From assembly GCA_046296295.1 (NCBI GenBank), contig JBKBLG010000015.1, positions 17,691 through 81,690 of the forward strand: 64,000 bases of DNA, given 5' to 3'. Made by a program: the position numbers and the translations under genes. Positions 43,710-52,421 of this stretch are shown here, one piece after another. The notes beneath the pieces are model-generated. The model was not told the DNA's origin. It did no database searches and saw only the letters and a program-made list of their open reading frames with translations. This stretch comes from UBA10646 sp046296295. Its GTDB lineage: Bacteria > Bacteroidota > Bacteroidia > Chitinophagales > Chitinophagaceae. The stretch's first letter is position 1, and each line of letters opens with the position of its first letter.

Positions 43710-44210
43710 ATGGAATACGGAAAAATTATTTCTGTGACCGGCTTAGGCGGATTGTATGAGTTAGTAGGTAGTAAAACCGATGGTGCTATTGTTCGTGGTT
43801 TAGACGATGGTACAACGCGTTTTGTAAGTAGCAGAATGCACAATTTTAGTCATCTCGAGAGTATTGAAGTATATACTGAAGGCGATAATGTGAACCTAGT
43901 AGAAATTTTTAGAGCCATGGATGCAAGCAGCGAAGCCCTGCCTGCCGATAACGATCCGAATGCGGTAAAAGCTTATTTCCAAAAGGTATATCCAACAATG
44001 GATTTCGAACGTGTGTACAACAGCGATCGTAAAAAAATGGTGCGTTGGTTTCAAATACTTAAGAAAAACAACGTAACACTTGCCTTAACTAGCGAAGTGG
44101 CGCAAGCTGCCGAAGCTGTGGCCGAAGAGGTTGCTGCTGCTGAGGTAACAACTGAAGATGCTCCAAAGAAAAAAGCTACACGTAAGAAAAAAGAAACAGC
44201 TGCCGAATAG
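43710..44210 (+). CDS. DUF5606 family protein
   Basis: The 166-residue protein matches a Bacteroidota family of unknown function. It has an N-terminal compact domain (MEYGKIISVTGLGGLYELVG, about residues 1-65) and a helical part with YPTMDFERVYNSDRKKMVRWFQIL. The C-terminal tail (about residues 130-166) is low complexity, rich in Ala, Glu and Lys, ending KKKATRKKKETAAE. This tail could bind nucleic acid or be disordered. It ends with a classical terminator. Confidence 0.88.
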   Translation: MEYGKIISVTGLGGLYELVGSKTDGAIVRGLDDGTTRFVSSRMHNFSHLESIEVYTEGDNVNLVEIFRAMDASSEALPADNDPNAVKAYFQKVYPTMDFERVYNSDRKKMVRWFQILKKNNVTLALTSEVAQAAEAVAEEVAAAEVTTEDAPKKKATRKKKETAAE

Positions 44211-44240
44211 TAGCTTAATTGATATCATGTTCTTTGAAAG

Positions 44241-44277
44241 AGGCTGCTGAAGGTAACTATCAGGCAGCCTTTTTTAT
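44241..44277 (+). terminator. Rho-independent terminator after the DUF5606 gene
   Basis: AGGCTGC and GCAGCCT pair around a loop of about 16 bases containing a smaller secondary pairing, followed by TTTTTTATTT. It lies 31 bases after the stop codon. Confidence 0.82.
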
Positions 44278-44294
44278 TTAAAAATATTATTTAT

Positions 44295-46013
44295 ATGTTA
44301 AGTGCCGATATTCAAAAACTGCCGCGTCATTTTTTACCGCAAGGTTTTCAGCTCAATACCTGGGCCGATGTAGCACCTTATTTTGAAGCTTTAGAAAAGC
44401 GTGAGCTTGTTACAGTTGCCGATTTAGAACAGTGGTTGAAAGATCTAAGCGAACTAGAAGCTGCCATTAGCGAAGATGCCTGTTGGCGACAAATAAAAAT
44501 GACTTGCGATACCACCGATGCTGCATTAGAAGCATCGTTTAACTATTTCTGTACAGAAATACAACCACACATACAGCCATATGCCGATCGGTTAAATAAA
44601 AAACTAATGGCAACGCCACTGGTATCAGAATTGCCACAAGAACAGTACTATACCTATTTGCGAAGCGTTAAAAAAAGCATTGATTTGTTTCGGGAAGCTA
44701 ACATTCCCCTACAAAGCGAGCTCAGTGTTCTGCAACAACAGTTTGGTGCCATTGCAGGCAAAATGACGGTTGAAGTAAATGGTCAAGAATACACCTTACA
44801 ACAAGCGGCCAAATTTTTAGAAAGCCACGATAGAAGCTTACGTGAACAAGTGTATCATAAAATTTGGGAGCGTAGGTTGGCCGATAAGGAGGCACTCAAC
44901 AACTTGTACACTACCCTGGTGCAAAAGCGACAGCAGGTTGCTGCTAATGCAGGCTTCGACAATTATCGTGATTATAAATTTGTTGAACTAGGCAGGTTTG
45001 ATTATACTAAAGAACACTGCTTTCAGTTTCATGAAGCAGTACGCCAGCATGTGCTTCCTCTAGTGAATAACATTTACGAACGAAAAGCAAAAGCATTAGG
45101 ATTAACGAAGTTAAAACCTTGGGATACCGAAGCCTACCCAGAAGGTGTGCAGCCATTAAAACCTTTCAATAGTGGTGCCGAATTATTAGAAAAAACCATT
45201 GCTTGCTTTGAACAATTACATCCATTTTTTGCTGATTGCTTGCGTAAAATGAATAGCCTTGGCCATCTCGATTTAGAGAGCCGTAAGGGTAAGGCGCCAG
45301 GTGGGTATAATTGTCCATTAGCCGAGAGTGGTGCACCGTTTATTTTCATGAATGCCGCAGGTACAATGGACGATGTAACTACTATGGTACACGAAGGTGG
45401 CCATGCAGTGCATAGCTTTTTGGCACACAACCTACCGTTGAGTGCTTTCAAAGAATATCCGATGGAGATAGCCGAAGTAGCTAGTATGGCTATGGAGCTG
45501 TTTAGTATGGATCATTGGCAAGCATTTTTTGGTAACGATACAGAAAAGTTAAAGCAGGCCAAAGAACATCAGCTAGAGCGTGTAATTACCATATTTCCAT
45601 GGATTGCAACTATTGATGCGTTTCAACATTGGGTGTACGAACATCCGAATCATACCGAGGAAGAAAGAGCCGCAGCGTGGACCAGCATTCTAGATACTTT
45701 TAAAATTGATGCCATTGACACATCTGATGTAGAAGTATATCGCCGATACAGTTGGCAGCGCCAGTTGCACTTATTTGAAGTACCTTTTTATTATATCGAA
45801 TATGGTATAGCACAATTAGGAGCAATTGGTTTGTGGATGCAATACAAACAAAACCCAAAACAAGCCTTGCAGAACTACATAAATGCATTGCAATTAGGCG
45901 GTACAAAAACACTTCCTGCATTGTACGAAGCAGCAGGTTTGAAGTTCGATTTTAGTCCTGAACATATTAAAACTCTAATGCAGTTTGTGAAAGCAGAAAT
46001 GGATGCATTGTAA
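44295..46013 (+). CDS. pepF: M3-family oligoendopeptidase (PepF-like)
   Basis: The 572-residue zinc metallopeptidase cleaves short peptides in the cytoplasm. The catalytic HEXXH is H366-EGG-H370 in MVHEGGHAVHSF, and the third ligand Glu follows in EIAEVASMAMELFS. No signal peptide is present. Substrate-binding Tyr/His-rich segments lie near the C-terminus (HWVYEHPNHTEEE, VEVYRRYSWQRQLHLFEVPF). A repeat variant (44331-44345) near the N-terminus is read as FLPQG. A repeat-like copy (46017-46031) and a perfect palindromic terminator follow the stop codon. Confidence 0.92.
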   Translation: MLSADIQKLPRHFLPQGFQLNTWADVAPYFEALEKRELVTVADLEQWLKDLSELEAAISEDACWRQIKMTCDTTDAALEASFNYFCTEIQPHIQPYADRLNKKLMATPLVSELPQEQYYTYLRSVKKSIDLFREANIPLQSELSVLQQQFGAIAGKMTVEVNGQEYTLQQAAKFLESHDRSLREQVYHKIWERRLADKEALNNLYTTLVQKRQQVAANAGFDNYRDYKFVELGRFDYTKEHCFQFHEAVRQHVLPLVNNIYERKAKALGLTKLKPWDTEAYPEGVQPLKPFNSGAELLEKTIACFEQLHPFFADCLRKMNSLGHLDLESRKGKAPGGYNCPLAESGAPFIFMNAAGTMDDVTTMVHEGGHAVHSFLAHNLPLSAFKEYPMEIAEVASMAMELFSMDHWQAFFGNDTEKLKQAKEHQLERVITIFPWIATIDAFQHWVYEHPNHTEEERAAAWTSILDTFKIDAIDTSDVEVYRRYSWQRQLHLFEVPFYYIEYGIAQLGAIGLWMQYKQNPKQALQNYINALQLGGTKTLPALYEAAGLKFDFSPEHIKTLMQFVKAEMDAL

Positions 46014-46041
46014 CAACATTTACCTTAAGGTGTAATTGTAT

Positions 46042-46068
46042 AACCCACAGCATGCTGTGGGTTTTTAT
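46042..46068. terminator. Perfect palindromic terminator
   Basis: The 11-base arms AACCCACAGCA and TGCTGTGGGTT form a perfect palindrome followed by TTTATT. It terminates the M3 peptidase gene. Confidence 0.88.
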
Positions 46069-46478
46069 TAACACATATATTTTAAATGTAATATATACTT
46101 ACGGTAAAAGAAGCGGCATTTTTCTAAAAACTAACAGCCATAAGTATTTGAAATAAAATGTTATTAAAGTTTAACGCCTCAGAATGCTGTGATAACTATA
46201 ATTTTACGCCATAAAAATTTTGTAACCTCTTTTATACTGAACTGGAGTTGAAACATTTTAGCACCCATAACTACTACTTGGGCGGCCTTACAACAATGGC
46301 TGCAACCAACAATTTATTGGGTAACCTTAGTTTTTTGTATTTACTCCGACGACCTAGAATCTGATGTATCCTTCCAGGCAAAGGGAACGTCAGAACCACT
46401 TTACCAATGCATTTACAGCATGAGCAAGTTTGCTATCGAGCCAGATAGCGTTCTTTTCATTAATAAATATTTGCAGCC
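46069..46478. other. Long region upstream of the arginine operon
   Basis: This 410-base stretch separates the peptidase terminator from the arginine operon. It holds a repeat-like copy (46096-46110). On the plus strand an open frame without an early ATG runs from about 46256 to 46500 (TWAALQQWLQPTIYW, SDDLESDVSFQAKG), which I cannot assign. It could be a gene fragment or chance. AATATTTG at 46466-46473, five bases before the GTG of the GNAT gene, resembles a -7 element. No known arginine riboswitch or attenuator is recognisable. Confidence 0.45.
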
Positions 46479-47186
46479 GTGCAGCAGCAAAACACTGTGA
46501 TAGATGTGCGTGTAGCCACGAGTATTGATACGCACTATGCCAAACGTATTACCGACGAAATGGAGGCGAGCGCTAAAGCTCGTGGAACAGGTATTGCCAA
46601 ACGAAGCCCCGAATATGTGGCCCAAAAAATGCTAGAAGGCAAGGCGGTAATTGCTACTACCAATACTGGCCAGTGGGTGGGCTTTTGTTATATAGAAGAA
46701 TGGAGCCACGGTAAGTTTGTGGCTAATAGCGGCTTAATTGTAAGTCCGGAATTTCGAAAGAGTGGTGTAGCCAAACAAATCAAACGAAAGATTTTTGAAT
46801 TAAGTAGGCATAAGTATCCTGAATCGAAAATATTTGGATTAACCACCGGCTTGGCGGTTATGAAAATTAATTCAGAACTCGGCTACGAGCCTGTTACTTA
46901 CAGCGAACTTACCGATGATGAAAATTTTTGGGCTGGCTGCCGCAGTTGCGTTAACTACGATATTTTAATGAGTAAGGAACGCAAAAACTGCATGTGTACA
47001 GCTATGTTATACGATCCAAAAGATCACTATGAGCCCGAAGAAACTAAGGCTCATTTTGAGAAAAAAAGCAAAGTGTACGAACGTTGGATGCGTTTGAAAC
47101 AAAGCAAACTATTAAGAGGCTTTTTTAAGAAAAAGGCATCAGGTGCTAGTACACCTTCGCAAGCTCGTTTTTTTAGAAAGTGGTAG
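46479..47186 (+). CDS. GNAT acetyltransferase, candidate N-acylglutamate synthase of the arginine operon
   Basis: The 235-residue protein has a GNAT fold, with acyl-CoA binding block GLIVSPEFRKSGVAKQIKRK near residues 87-106 and a C-terminal Lys/Arg-rich tail. It starts with GTG at 46479, in the context TTTGCAGCCGTG. In Bacteroidota a GNAT gene of this type precedes argG and is the likely enzyme for the first step, acylating glutamate with acetyl- or succinyl-CoA, as no ArgA or ArgJ is present. That role is inferred from context. It is the first gene of an eight-gene cluster and is 57 bases before argG. Confidence 0.8.
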   Translation: MQQQNTVIDVRVATSIDTHYAKRITDEMEASAKARGTGIAKRSPEYVAQKMLEGKAVIATTNTGQWVGFCYIEEWSHGKFVANSGLIVSPEFRKSGVAKQIKRKIFELSRHKYPESKIFGLTTGLAVMKINSELGYEPVTYSELTDDENFWAGCRSCVNYDILMSKERKNCMCTAMLYDPKDHYEPEETKAHFEKKSKVYERWMRLKQSKLLRGFFKKKASGASTPSQARFFRKW

Positions 47187-47243
47187 TGGGTGTACTACTA
47201 ATTACGGCAATCATTTACGTAAGTGAATTATAAAAAAATCAAC

Positions 47244-48479
47244 ATGTTAGAGCATTCAACGCGTCCGGGTGAGGGTAAGAAACTTGTTTTAGGATTTAGT
47301 GGTGGCTTAGACACTACCTTCTGTGCCAAGTACTTAAGCGAAGTGATGGGCTTTGAAGTGCATAGTATTTTGGTAAATACGGGAGGCTTTTCAGAAGAAG
47401 AGCTCGCTGCTATTGAAGCACATGCACATTGTTTAGGGGTGGCATCGCATACCACTGTTGATGCTATTCATAGTTATTACGATAGCATTATTAAATACCT
47501 AGTATTTGGTAATGTACTAAAAAACAATACTTATCCATTAAGTGTAAGTGCCGAACGTTTGGTACAGGCATTGCATATTGCAGATCATGTAAAGCAACTG
47601 GGTGCGGGTTATGTAGCACATGGTAGTACTGGTGCCGGTAACGATCAGGTGCGTTTTGATATGGTATTTCATATTCAACTTCCGGGTATTCAAATTATTA
47701 CGCCAATTAGAGATTTGCAGTTAAGCAGAGAAGATGAAATTACCTTTTTGAAAGAAAGGGGAGTGCAAATGAATTTTGAAAAATCGGCTTACAGTATTAA
47801 TAAAGGTTTGTGGGGTACTAGCGTTGGCGGCCGCGAAACTTTGAATAGTAAAGGTTGGTTGCCAGAATACGCATGGCCCACACAGGTTACAAAACATACA
47901 CCAGAAACAGTTACCCTTGGTTTTGAGAAGGGAGAGTTTGTAACACTTAACGGCGAAGGTTTCAAACATCCGTCTGAAGCAATACAGGCTTTACATGCCA
48001 TTGCTGCACCATTTGGCATTGGTAGAGACATGCATATCGGTGATACGATTATTGGCATTAAAGGCCGCGTAGGCTTTGAGGCAGCTGCCCCAATGGTGAT
48101 TATTAAAGCACATCATGCATTAGAAAAACATGTACTAGGAAAATGGCAGCTACAATGGAAAGATACTTTAGCGCAGTTCTATGGCAATTGGTTACATGAG
48201 GGACAAATACTAGATCCGGTAATGCGAGACATAGAACATTTTTTAGCAAGTACGCAACGCCATGTTACAGGTTCGGTTGAGGTAATGTTGCATCCGCATT
48301 ATTTCAATGTTATCGGTATTGAAAGTAGCTACGATTTAATGAGTAAGCAATTTGGTACATACGGTGAAATGAACAGCGGTTATACCGGCGAAGATGTAAG
48401 AGGCTTTAGTAAAATTTTTGGTAATGCTACAGCCATTTACCATAAGGTTACTGCATTTAACACACAAGAAAATGTTTAA
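47244..48479 (+). CDS. argG: Argininosuccinate synthase
   Basis: The 411-residue enzyme joins citrulline and aspartate with ATP to argininosuccinate. The ATP-pyrophosphatase P-loop is LGFSGGLDTTFC near residues 16-27. The citrulline/aspartate-binding regions include YVAHGSTGAGNDQVRFD and KGLWGTSVGGRETL. ATG at 47244 is chosen over an upstream GTG at 47223 because the latter overlaps a half-type repeat (47212-47225). A degenerate repeat copy (48434-48448) near the C-terminus is read as YHKV. It is three bases upstream of argC, so tightly cotranscribed. Confidence 0.95.
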   Translation: MLEHSTRPGEGKKLVLGFSGGLDTTFCAKYLSEVMGFEVHSILVNTGGFSEEELAAIEAHAHCLGVASHTTVDAIHSYYDSIIKYLVFGNVLKNNTYPLSVSAERLVQALHIADHVKQLGAGYVAHGSTGAGNDQVRFDMVFHIQLPGIQIITPIRDLQLSREDEITFLKERGVQMNFEKSAYSINKGLWGTSVGGRETLNSKGWLPEYAWPTQVTKHTPETVTLGFEKGEFVTLNGEGFKHPSEAIQALHAIAAPFGIGRDMHIGDTIIGIKGRVGFEAAAPMVIIKAHHALEKHVLGKWQLQWKDTLAQFYGNWLHEGQILDPVMRDIEHFLASTQRHVTGSVEVMLHPHYFNVIGIESSYDLMSKQFGTYGEMNSGYTGEDVRGFSKIFGNATAIYHKVTAFNTQENV

Positions 48480-48482
48480 GTA

Positions 48483-49484
48483 ATGACAACAACGGGCTTT
48501 AATGCAAGAGTTGGTATTGTTGGCGGTGCCGGATATACTGGCGGCGAGTTGCTACGCATACTGCTGCAACACCCGCAAGTGCATATTACTTTTATTCATA
48601 GCAAGAGTAATGGCGGCAAAAAAGTATATCAAGTACATGAAGATTTATGGGGCGAAACTGAATTAACATTTACCGACGATAACACCATTCTGCAAAGTCA
48701 TTATGATATTTTATTTCTATGTGTAGGGCATGGCGAAGCAAAACGATTTTTAGAAGAGCATCCTATACACCCCCAAGTACGCATCATAGATTTGTCGCAA
48801 GATTTTCGCTTGCCTTCACACAGGCAATACAACGATCGAAACTTTGTGTATGGCCTACCGGAGCAATATCGCAACGAAATACAACACGCTAAAAATATTG
48901 CCAATCCTGGTTGTTTTGCTACAGCCATTCAGTTGGCATTATTACCATTAGCATTTGAACAGTTGTTAGATAAAGAAGTTTATGTAACAGGTATTACAGG
49001 CAGCACAGGAGCGGGCCAATCGTTAAGTGCCACAAGTCATTTTAGTTGGAGAACTAATAATATTCAAGCATATAAAACCTTACAGCATCAACATCTTAAA
49101 GAAATTGGTGCTACACTACAACAGCTACAGGCACAAACCGTAGCCATACATTTCGTTCCTTGGCGAGGCGATTTTGCCAGAGGAATTTTTGTGAGTGCTA
49201 CCCTTACGGTAAATGAAGATATTACAGCCATAAAAGCATTGTATGAAGATTTTTATCGTGATCATCCATTTACACACGTAACCATACAACCACTTTCGCT
49301 AAAGCAAGTAATTAACAGCAATAAGTGCTTATTACAATTAGAGCAACACGAAGGCAAGTTAGTGGTGCATAGCGCTATTGATAATTTATTGAAAGGTGCT
49401 AGCGGACAAGCTGTTCAAAATATGAACCTCATGTTAGGCTTCCCTGAAAATATGGGCTTGCATTTAAAACCAGTAGCATTTTAA
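48483..49484 (+). CDS. argC: N-acyl-gamma-glutamyl-phosphate reductase
   Basis: The 333-residue NADPH-dependent enzyme reduces N-acylglutamyl phosphate to the semialdehyde. The dinucleotide-binding loop is GIVGGAGYTGGELLR near residues 11-25 and the catalytic Cys is C144 in NPGCFATAIQLALLPL. HFVPWRGDFARGIF follows in the dimerisation domain. Its start lies three bases after the argG stop. A repeat copy (49202-49215) inside the gene is read as LTVNE. If the pathway runs through succinylated intermediates, this enzyme acts on N-succinylglutamyl phosphate. Confidence 0.95.
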   Translation: MTTTGFNARVGIVGGAGYTGGELLRILLQHPQVHITFIHSKSNGGKKVYQVHEDLWGETELTFTDDNTILQSHYDILFLCVGHGEAKRFLEEHPIHPQVRIIDLSQDFRLPSHRQYNDRNFVYGLPEQYRNEIQHAKNIANPGCFATAIQLALLPLAFEQLLDKEVYVTGITGSTGAGQSLSATSHFSWRTNNIQAYKTLQHQHLKEIGATLQQLQAQTVAIHFVPWRGDFARGIFVSATLTVNEDITAIKALYEDFYRDHPFTHVTIQPLSLKQVINSNKCLLQLEQHEGKLVVHSAIDNLLKGASGQAVQNMNLMLGFPENMGLHLKPVAF

Positions 49485-49495
49485 AATCTATCAGC

Positions 49496-50626
49496 ATGCA
49501 TTTACTCGATGTATATCCACTTAATAAAGTAACCATCACTAAAGCCAGCGGCAGCTACGTTTGGAGTGATCAAGGTCAAGCTTACCTCGATATGTATGGC
49601 GGCCATGCAGTCATTAGCATTGGCCATACACATCCGCATTGGGTACAACGTATCGAGGCACAGTTACACCAAATTGCTTTTTATTCTAACTCTGTAGTGT
49701 TACCCATACAAGAGCAATTGGCAGAAAAGTTGGTAGCTGTATCCGGCAAAAAAGAATACAAATTATTTTTAATTAATAGCGGTGCCGAAGCCAACGAGAA
49801 TGCGATGAAATTAGCATCGTTCTACAATGGCCGAAAAAAAATTATAGCATTTACCAAAAGTTTTCATGGTCGTACATCACTAGCTGTAGCAGCTACCGAT
49901 AACCCGGCCATTGTTGCGCCAGTAAATGCTACAGATAATATTACCTTTTTACCTTTTAACGATGTTGCTGCTTTAGAAGCATACTTTGCGGCAGAGGGTA
50001 ATAACATCGCCGCCGTAATTGTAGAAGGCATACAAGGTGTGGGTGGCATCATAGCAGCTACAGTACCTTTTTTAAAAGCCATTCGCAGTTTGTGTACACA
50101 ATACAATGCAGTGTATATCGCCGATAGCGTACAGTGTGGTTATGGTAGAACAGGTCAATTTTTCGCACATGATATCGCAGGTGTTAATGCAGATATATAC
50201 ACCATGGCAAAGGGCATGGGCAATGGCTTTCCTATTGGTGGTATACTGGTAGCGCCTCACTTGCCACAGAAGCATGGAATGCTAGGTACCACTTTTGGCG
50301 GTAATCCATTGGCATGTGCAGCAGCACTTGCAGTATTAGAAGTGATTGAAAAAGATAACCTACTCGCTAATGCTGCTACACAAGGCACTGTATTATTAGA
50401 AGCCTTGCGGCAAATGCCCGAATTGCATAGTATTCGTGGTAGGGGCTTAATGATTGGCTTTGAAATGCACCCACCGCATGAGCAACTCAAAAAAAAGTTA
50501 TTAGTAGAACAGCATGTATTTACTGGCGAAGCCAAGCCCAATGTAATTCGGTTATTACCATCGTTAGCAATTGATGATGCAACAGTACATATATTTTTAG
50601 AACGCTTACAAACAGCCTTACGGTAA
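49496..50626 (+). CDS. argD: N-acylornithine aminotransferase
   Basis: The 376-residue PLP enzyme transaminates the acylglutamate semialdehyde to acylornithine. The PLP Lys is K239 in TMAKGMGNGFPIGG, preceded by the ADSVQCGYGRTGQFFAHD block near residues 205-222. GTTFGGNPLACAAALAVLE follows. It starts 11 bases after argC. Two repeat copies matter here: one at 50402-50416 inside the gene (read as ALRQM), and one at 50616-50629 that provides the last codons and the TAA stop (TTA CGG TAA). Confidence 0.95.
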   Translation: MHLLDVYPLNKVTITKASGSYVWSDQGQAYLDMYGGHAVISIGHTHPHWVQRIEAQLHQIAFYSNSVVLPIQEQLAEKLVAVSGKKEYKLFLINSGAEANENAMKLASFYNGRKKIIAFTKSFHGRTSLAVAATDNPAIVAPVNATDNITFLPFNDVAALEAYFAAEGNNIAAVIVEGIQGVGGIIAATVPFLKAIRSLCTQYNAVYIADSVQCGYGRTGQFFAHDIAGVNADIYTMAKGMGNGFPIGGILVAPHLPQKHGMLGTTFGGNPLACAAALAVLEVIEKDNLLANAATQGTVLLEALRQMPELHSIRGRGLMIGFEMHPPHEQLKKKLLVEQHVFTGEAKPNVIRLLPSLAIDDATVHIFLERLQTALR

Positions 50627-50642
50627 ATTATTTACGTAAGTA
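50616..50642. repeat. Full copy facing a half-site, spanning the argD stop codon
   Basis: CCTTACGGTAAATT at 50616-50629 faces ATTTACGTAAGTA at 50630-50642 with no spacer. The first copy supplies the argD stop codon. The pair can form a hairpin in the 27-base gap between argD and argF'. Confidence 0.78.
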
Positions 50643-50653
50643 CCAAAAAACAC

Positions 50654-51616
50654 ATGAAAAATTTTATTTCTGTAAATGATGTTGCCGCTATAGATGTATT
50701 GGTGCAACTAGCTTTGCAATACAAGCAACAACCATACATGCACCAGCACCTTGGGAAGTATAAACGTATTGGATTGCTATTCTTAAATCCGAGTTTGCGA
50801 ACACGCTTAAGTACACAAATAGCAGCACAGCAACTGGGTATGGAAGCAATTGTGTTTAATGTAGATAAAGAAGGCTGGGCGTTAGAGTTTGAAGAAGGTG
50901 CTATTATGAGTGGTAGTACCGTTGAACATATTAAAGATGCGGCCCCTATTTTAGGCAATTACTTTGATATGCTTGCTATTAGAACATTCCCATCATTGAA
51001 AAACAAAGAAGATGATTACAGTGAAATGTTCATCAAACAGTTTGTAAAGTATGCAGGCGTTCCGGTAATTAGTTTAGAAAGTGCAACACTGCACCCACTA
51101 CAATCATTGACCGATATCATTACAATTGAAGAACAATTACAAGTAGCAGCATTGCAACGAAAGCCTAAAGTTGTGCTCACTTGGGCGCCACATGTGAAGC
51201 CACTACCACAATGTGTAGCCAATAGTTTTGCACAATGGGTGAATGCTTGGGGCAAGGCCGACTTTGTAATTACACACCCTGAAGCGTACGAATTAGATAC
51301 CACATTTACAAACGGGGCAACTATTACATATAATCAATCTGAAGCTTTACAAAACGCCGACTTTGTATATGTGAAAAACTGGAGCACTTATACCGATTAT
51401 GGTAAAGTGTACAATAACGATACTGCATGGATGCTCACAGAAAATTCAATGGCATTAACCAACAATGCTAAAGTAATGCACTGCTTGCCAGTTCGTAGAA
51501 ATGTTGAATTAAGTGATGAAATTTTAGACAGCAGCTACAGCTTGGTAACACAGCAAGCTAGTAACAGAGTATGGGCAGCACAAGCAGTAATTAGTAGTTT
51601 GTTACAAGCTAAATAA
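50654..51616 (+). CDS. argF': N-succinylornithine carbamoyltransferase type ArgF'
   Basis: The 320-residue transcarbamylase carbamoylates an N-acylated ornithine. The carbamoyl-phosphate loop reads NPSLRTRLST (residues 45-54), typical of the acetyl/succinyl-ornithine branch, and HCLPVRRNVELSD is the conserved C-terminal block. At the position that separates succinyl- from acetylornithine enzymes (Pro90 in the Bacteroides fragilis enzyme, Glu92 in the Xanthomonas enzyme) this protein has V90 in MSGSTVEH. Published mutagenesis of the Xanthomonas enzyme showed that replacing this Glu with Pro, Ser, Val or Ala gives succinylornithine activity. A succinyl pathway is therefore likely. The next gene, argB, starts four bases later. 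Confidence 0.9.
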   Translation: MKNFISVNDVAAIDVLVQLALQYKQQPYMHQHLGKYKRIGLLFLNPSLRTRLSTQIAAQQLGMEAIVFNVDKEGWALEFEEGAIMSGSTVEHIKDAAPILGNYFDMLAIRTFPSLKNKEDDYSEMFIKQFVKYAGVPVISLESATLHPLQSLTDIITIEEQLQVAALQRKPKVVLTWAPHVKPLPQCVANSFAQWVNAWGKADFVITHPEAYELDTTFTNGATITYNQSEALQNADFVYVKNWSTYTDYGKVYNNDTAWMLTENSMALTNNAKVMHCLPVRRNVELSDEILDSSYSLVTQQASNRVWAAQAVISSLLQAK

Positions 51617-51620
51617 ACAA

Positions 51621-52421
51621 ATGATGCAACCATTTTTAATGATAGTTAAAGTGGGTGGTAATATTGTAGATGATGCTGCACAGTTAAACTCATTTCTACA
51701 AGCACTGGCTACCATACAACACCCTTGTATTTTAGTGCATGGCGGCGGCAAGGTAGCTACACAAATAGGAGACAAGCTTGGTATTGTTTCGCAGTACAAA
51801 GATGGCCGACGCATCACTAACAATGCTACAATAGATGTAGTAACAATGGTGTATGGCGGCTTGGTGAATAAAAAAATAGTTGCAGCATTACAAGCTATAG
51901 GTATTAATGCCATCGGCGTAACAGGTGCCGATGCAAATGCTATTCCGGCAACAAAGCGTCCTGTAAAAAACATCGATTACGGCTGGGTTGGCGATATCGA
52001 TAGCAGCAAAATTCCCGTGGCTGTTTGGCAACAATGGTTACAACAACAATACATGCCTGTTGTAGCACCGCTTACACACGATGGAGCCGGCCACCTACTT
52101 AATACAAATGCAGATACTATTGCAGCTTCGTTGGCTACTGCTTTAGCTCCATATTATAAAGTAAGGTTGGTATATTGTTTTGAAAAAAAAGGTGTATTAC
52201 TCGATGTTGCTAATGAAACCTCAGTAATAAAACGAATGAATAAAAATTACTATCAACAACTCTTGAGCGAAGCTGTATTGTTCGATGGTATATTACCTAA
52301 ACTAAGCAATGCATTCGCTGCTATTGATAGTGGCGTTCATGAAGTGTTGATTGGCCATGCTAACGATATTGTACAAAATAGTACATCACAAACTATCGGA
52401 ACACTTATTACCAATGATTAA
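51621..52421 (+). CDS. argB: N-acylglutamate kinase
   Basis: The 266-residue kinase phosphorylates the gamma-carboxyl of an N-acylglutamate. Typical blocks are IVKVGGNIVDD near the N-terminus, LVHGGGKVATQIGDKLGI at about residues 38-55, and VYGGLVNKKIVAALQAIGI. A C-terminal ATP-binding part has LLNTNADTIAASLATALAP. It lies four bases after argF', and its end overlaps the next gene by eight bases (ATGATTAA), implying translational coupling. Confidence 0.94.
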   Translation: MMQPFLMIVKVGGNIVDDAAQLNSFLQALATIQHPCILVHGGGKVATQIGDKLGIVSQYKDGRRITNNATIDVVTMVYGGLVNKKIVAALQAIGINAIGVTGADANAIPATKRPVKNIDYGWVGDIDSSKIPVAVWQQWLQQQYMPVVAPLTHDGAGHLLNTNADTIAASLATALAPYYKVRLVYCFEKKGVLLDVANETSVIKRMNKNYYQQLLSEAVLFDGILPKLSNAFAAIDSGVHEVLIGHANDIVQNSTSQTIGTLITND

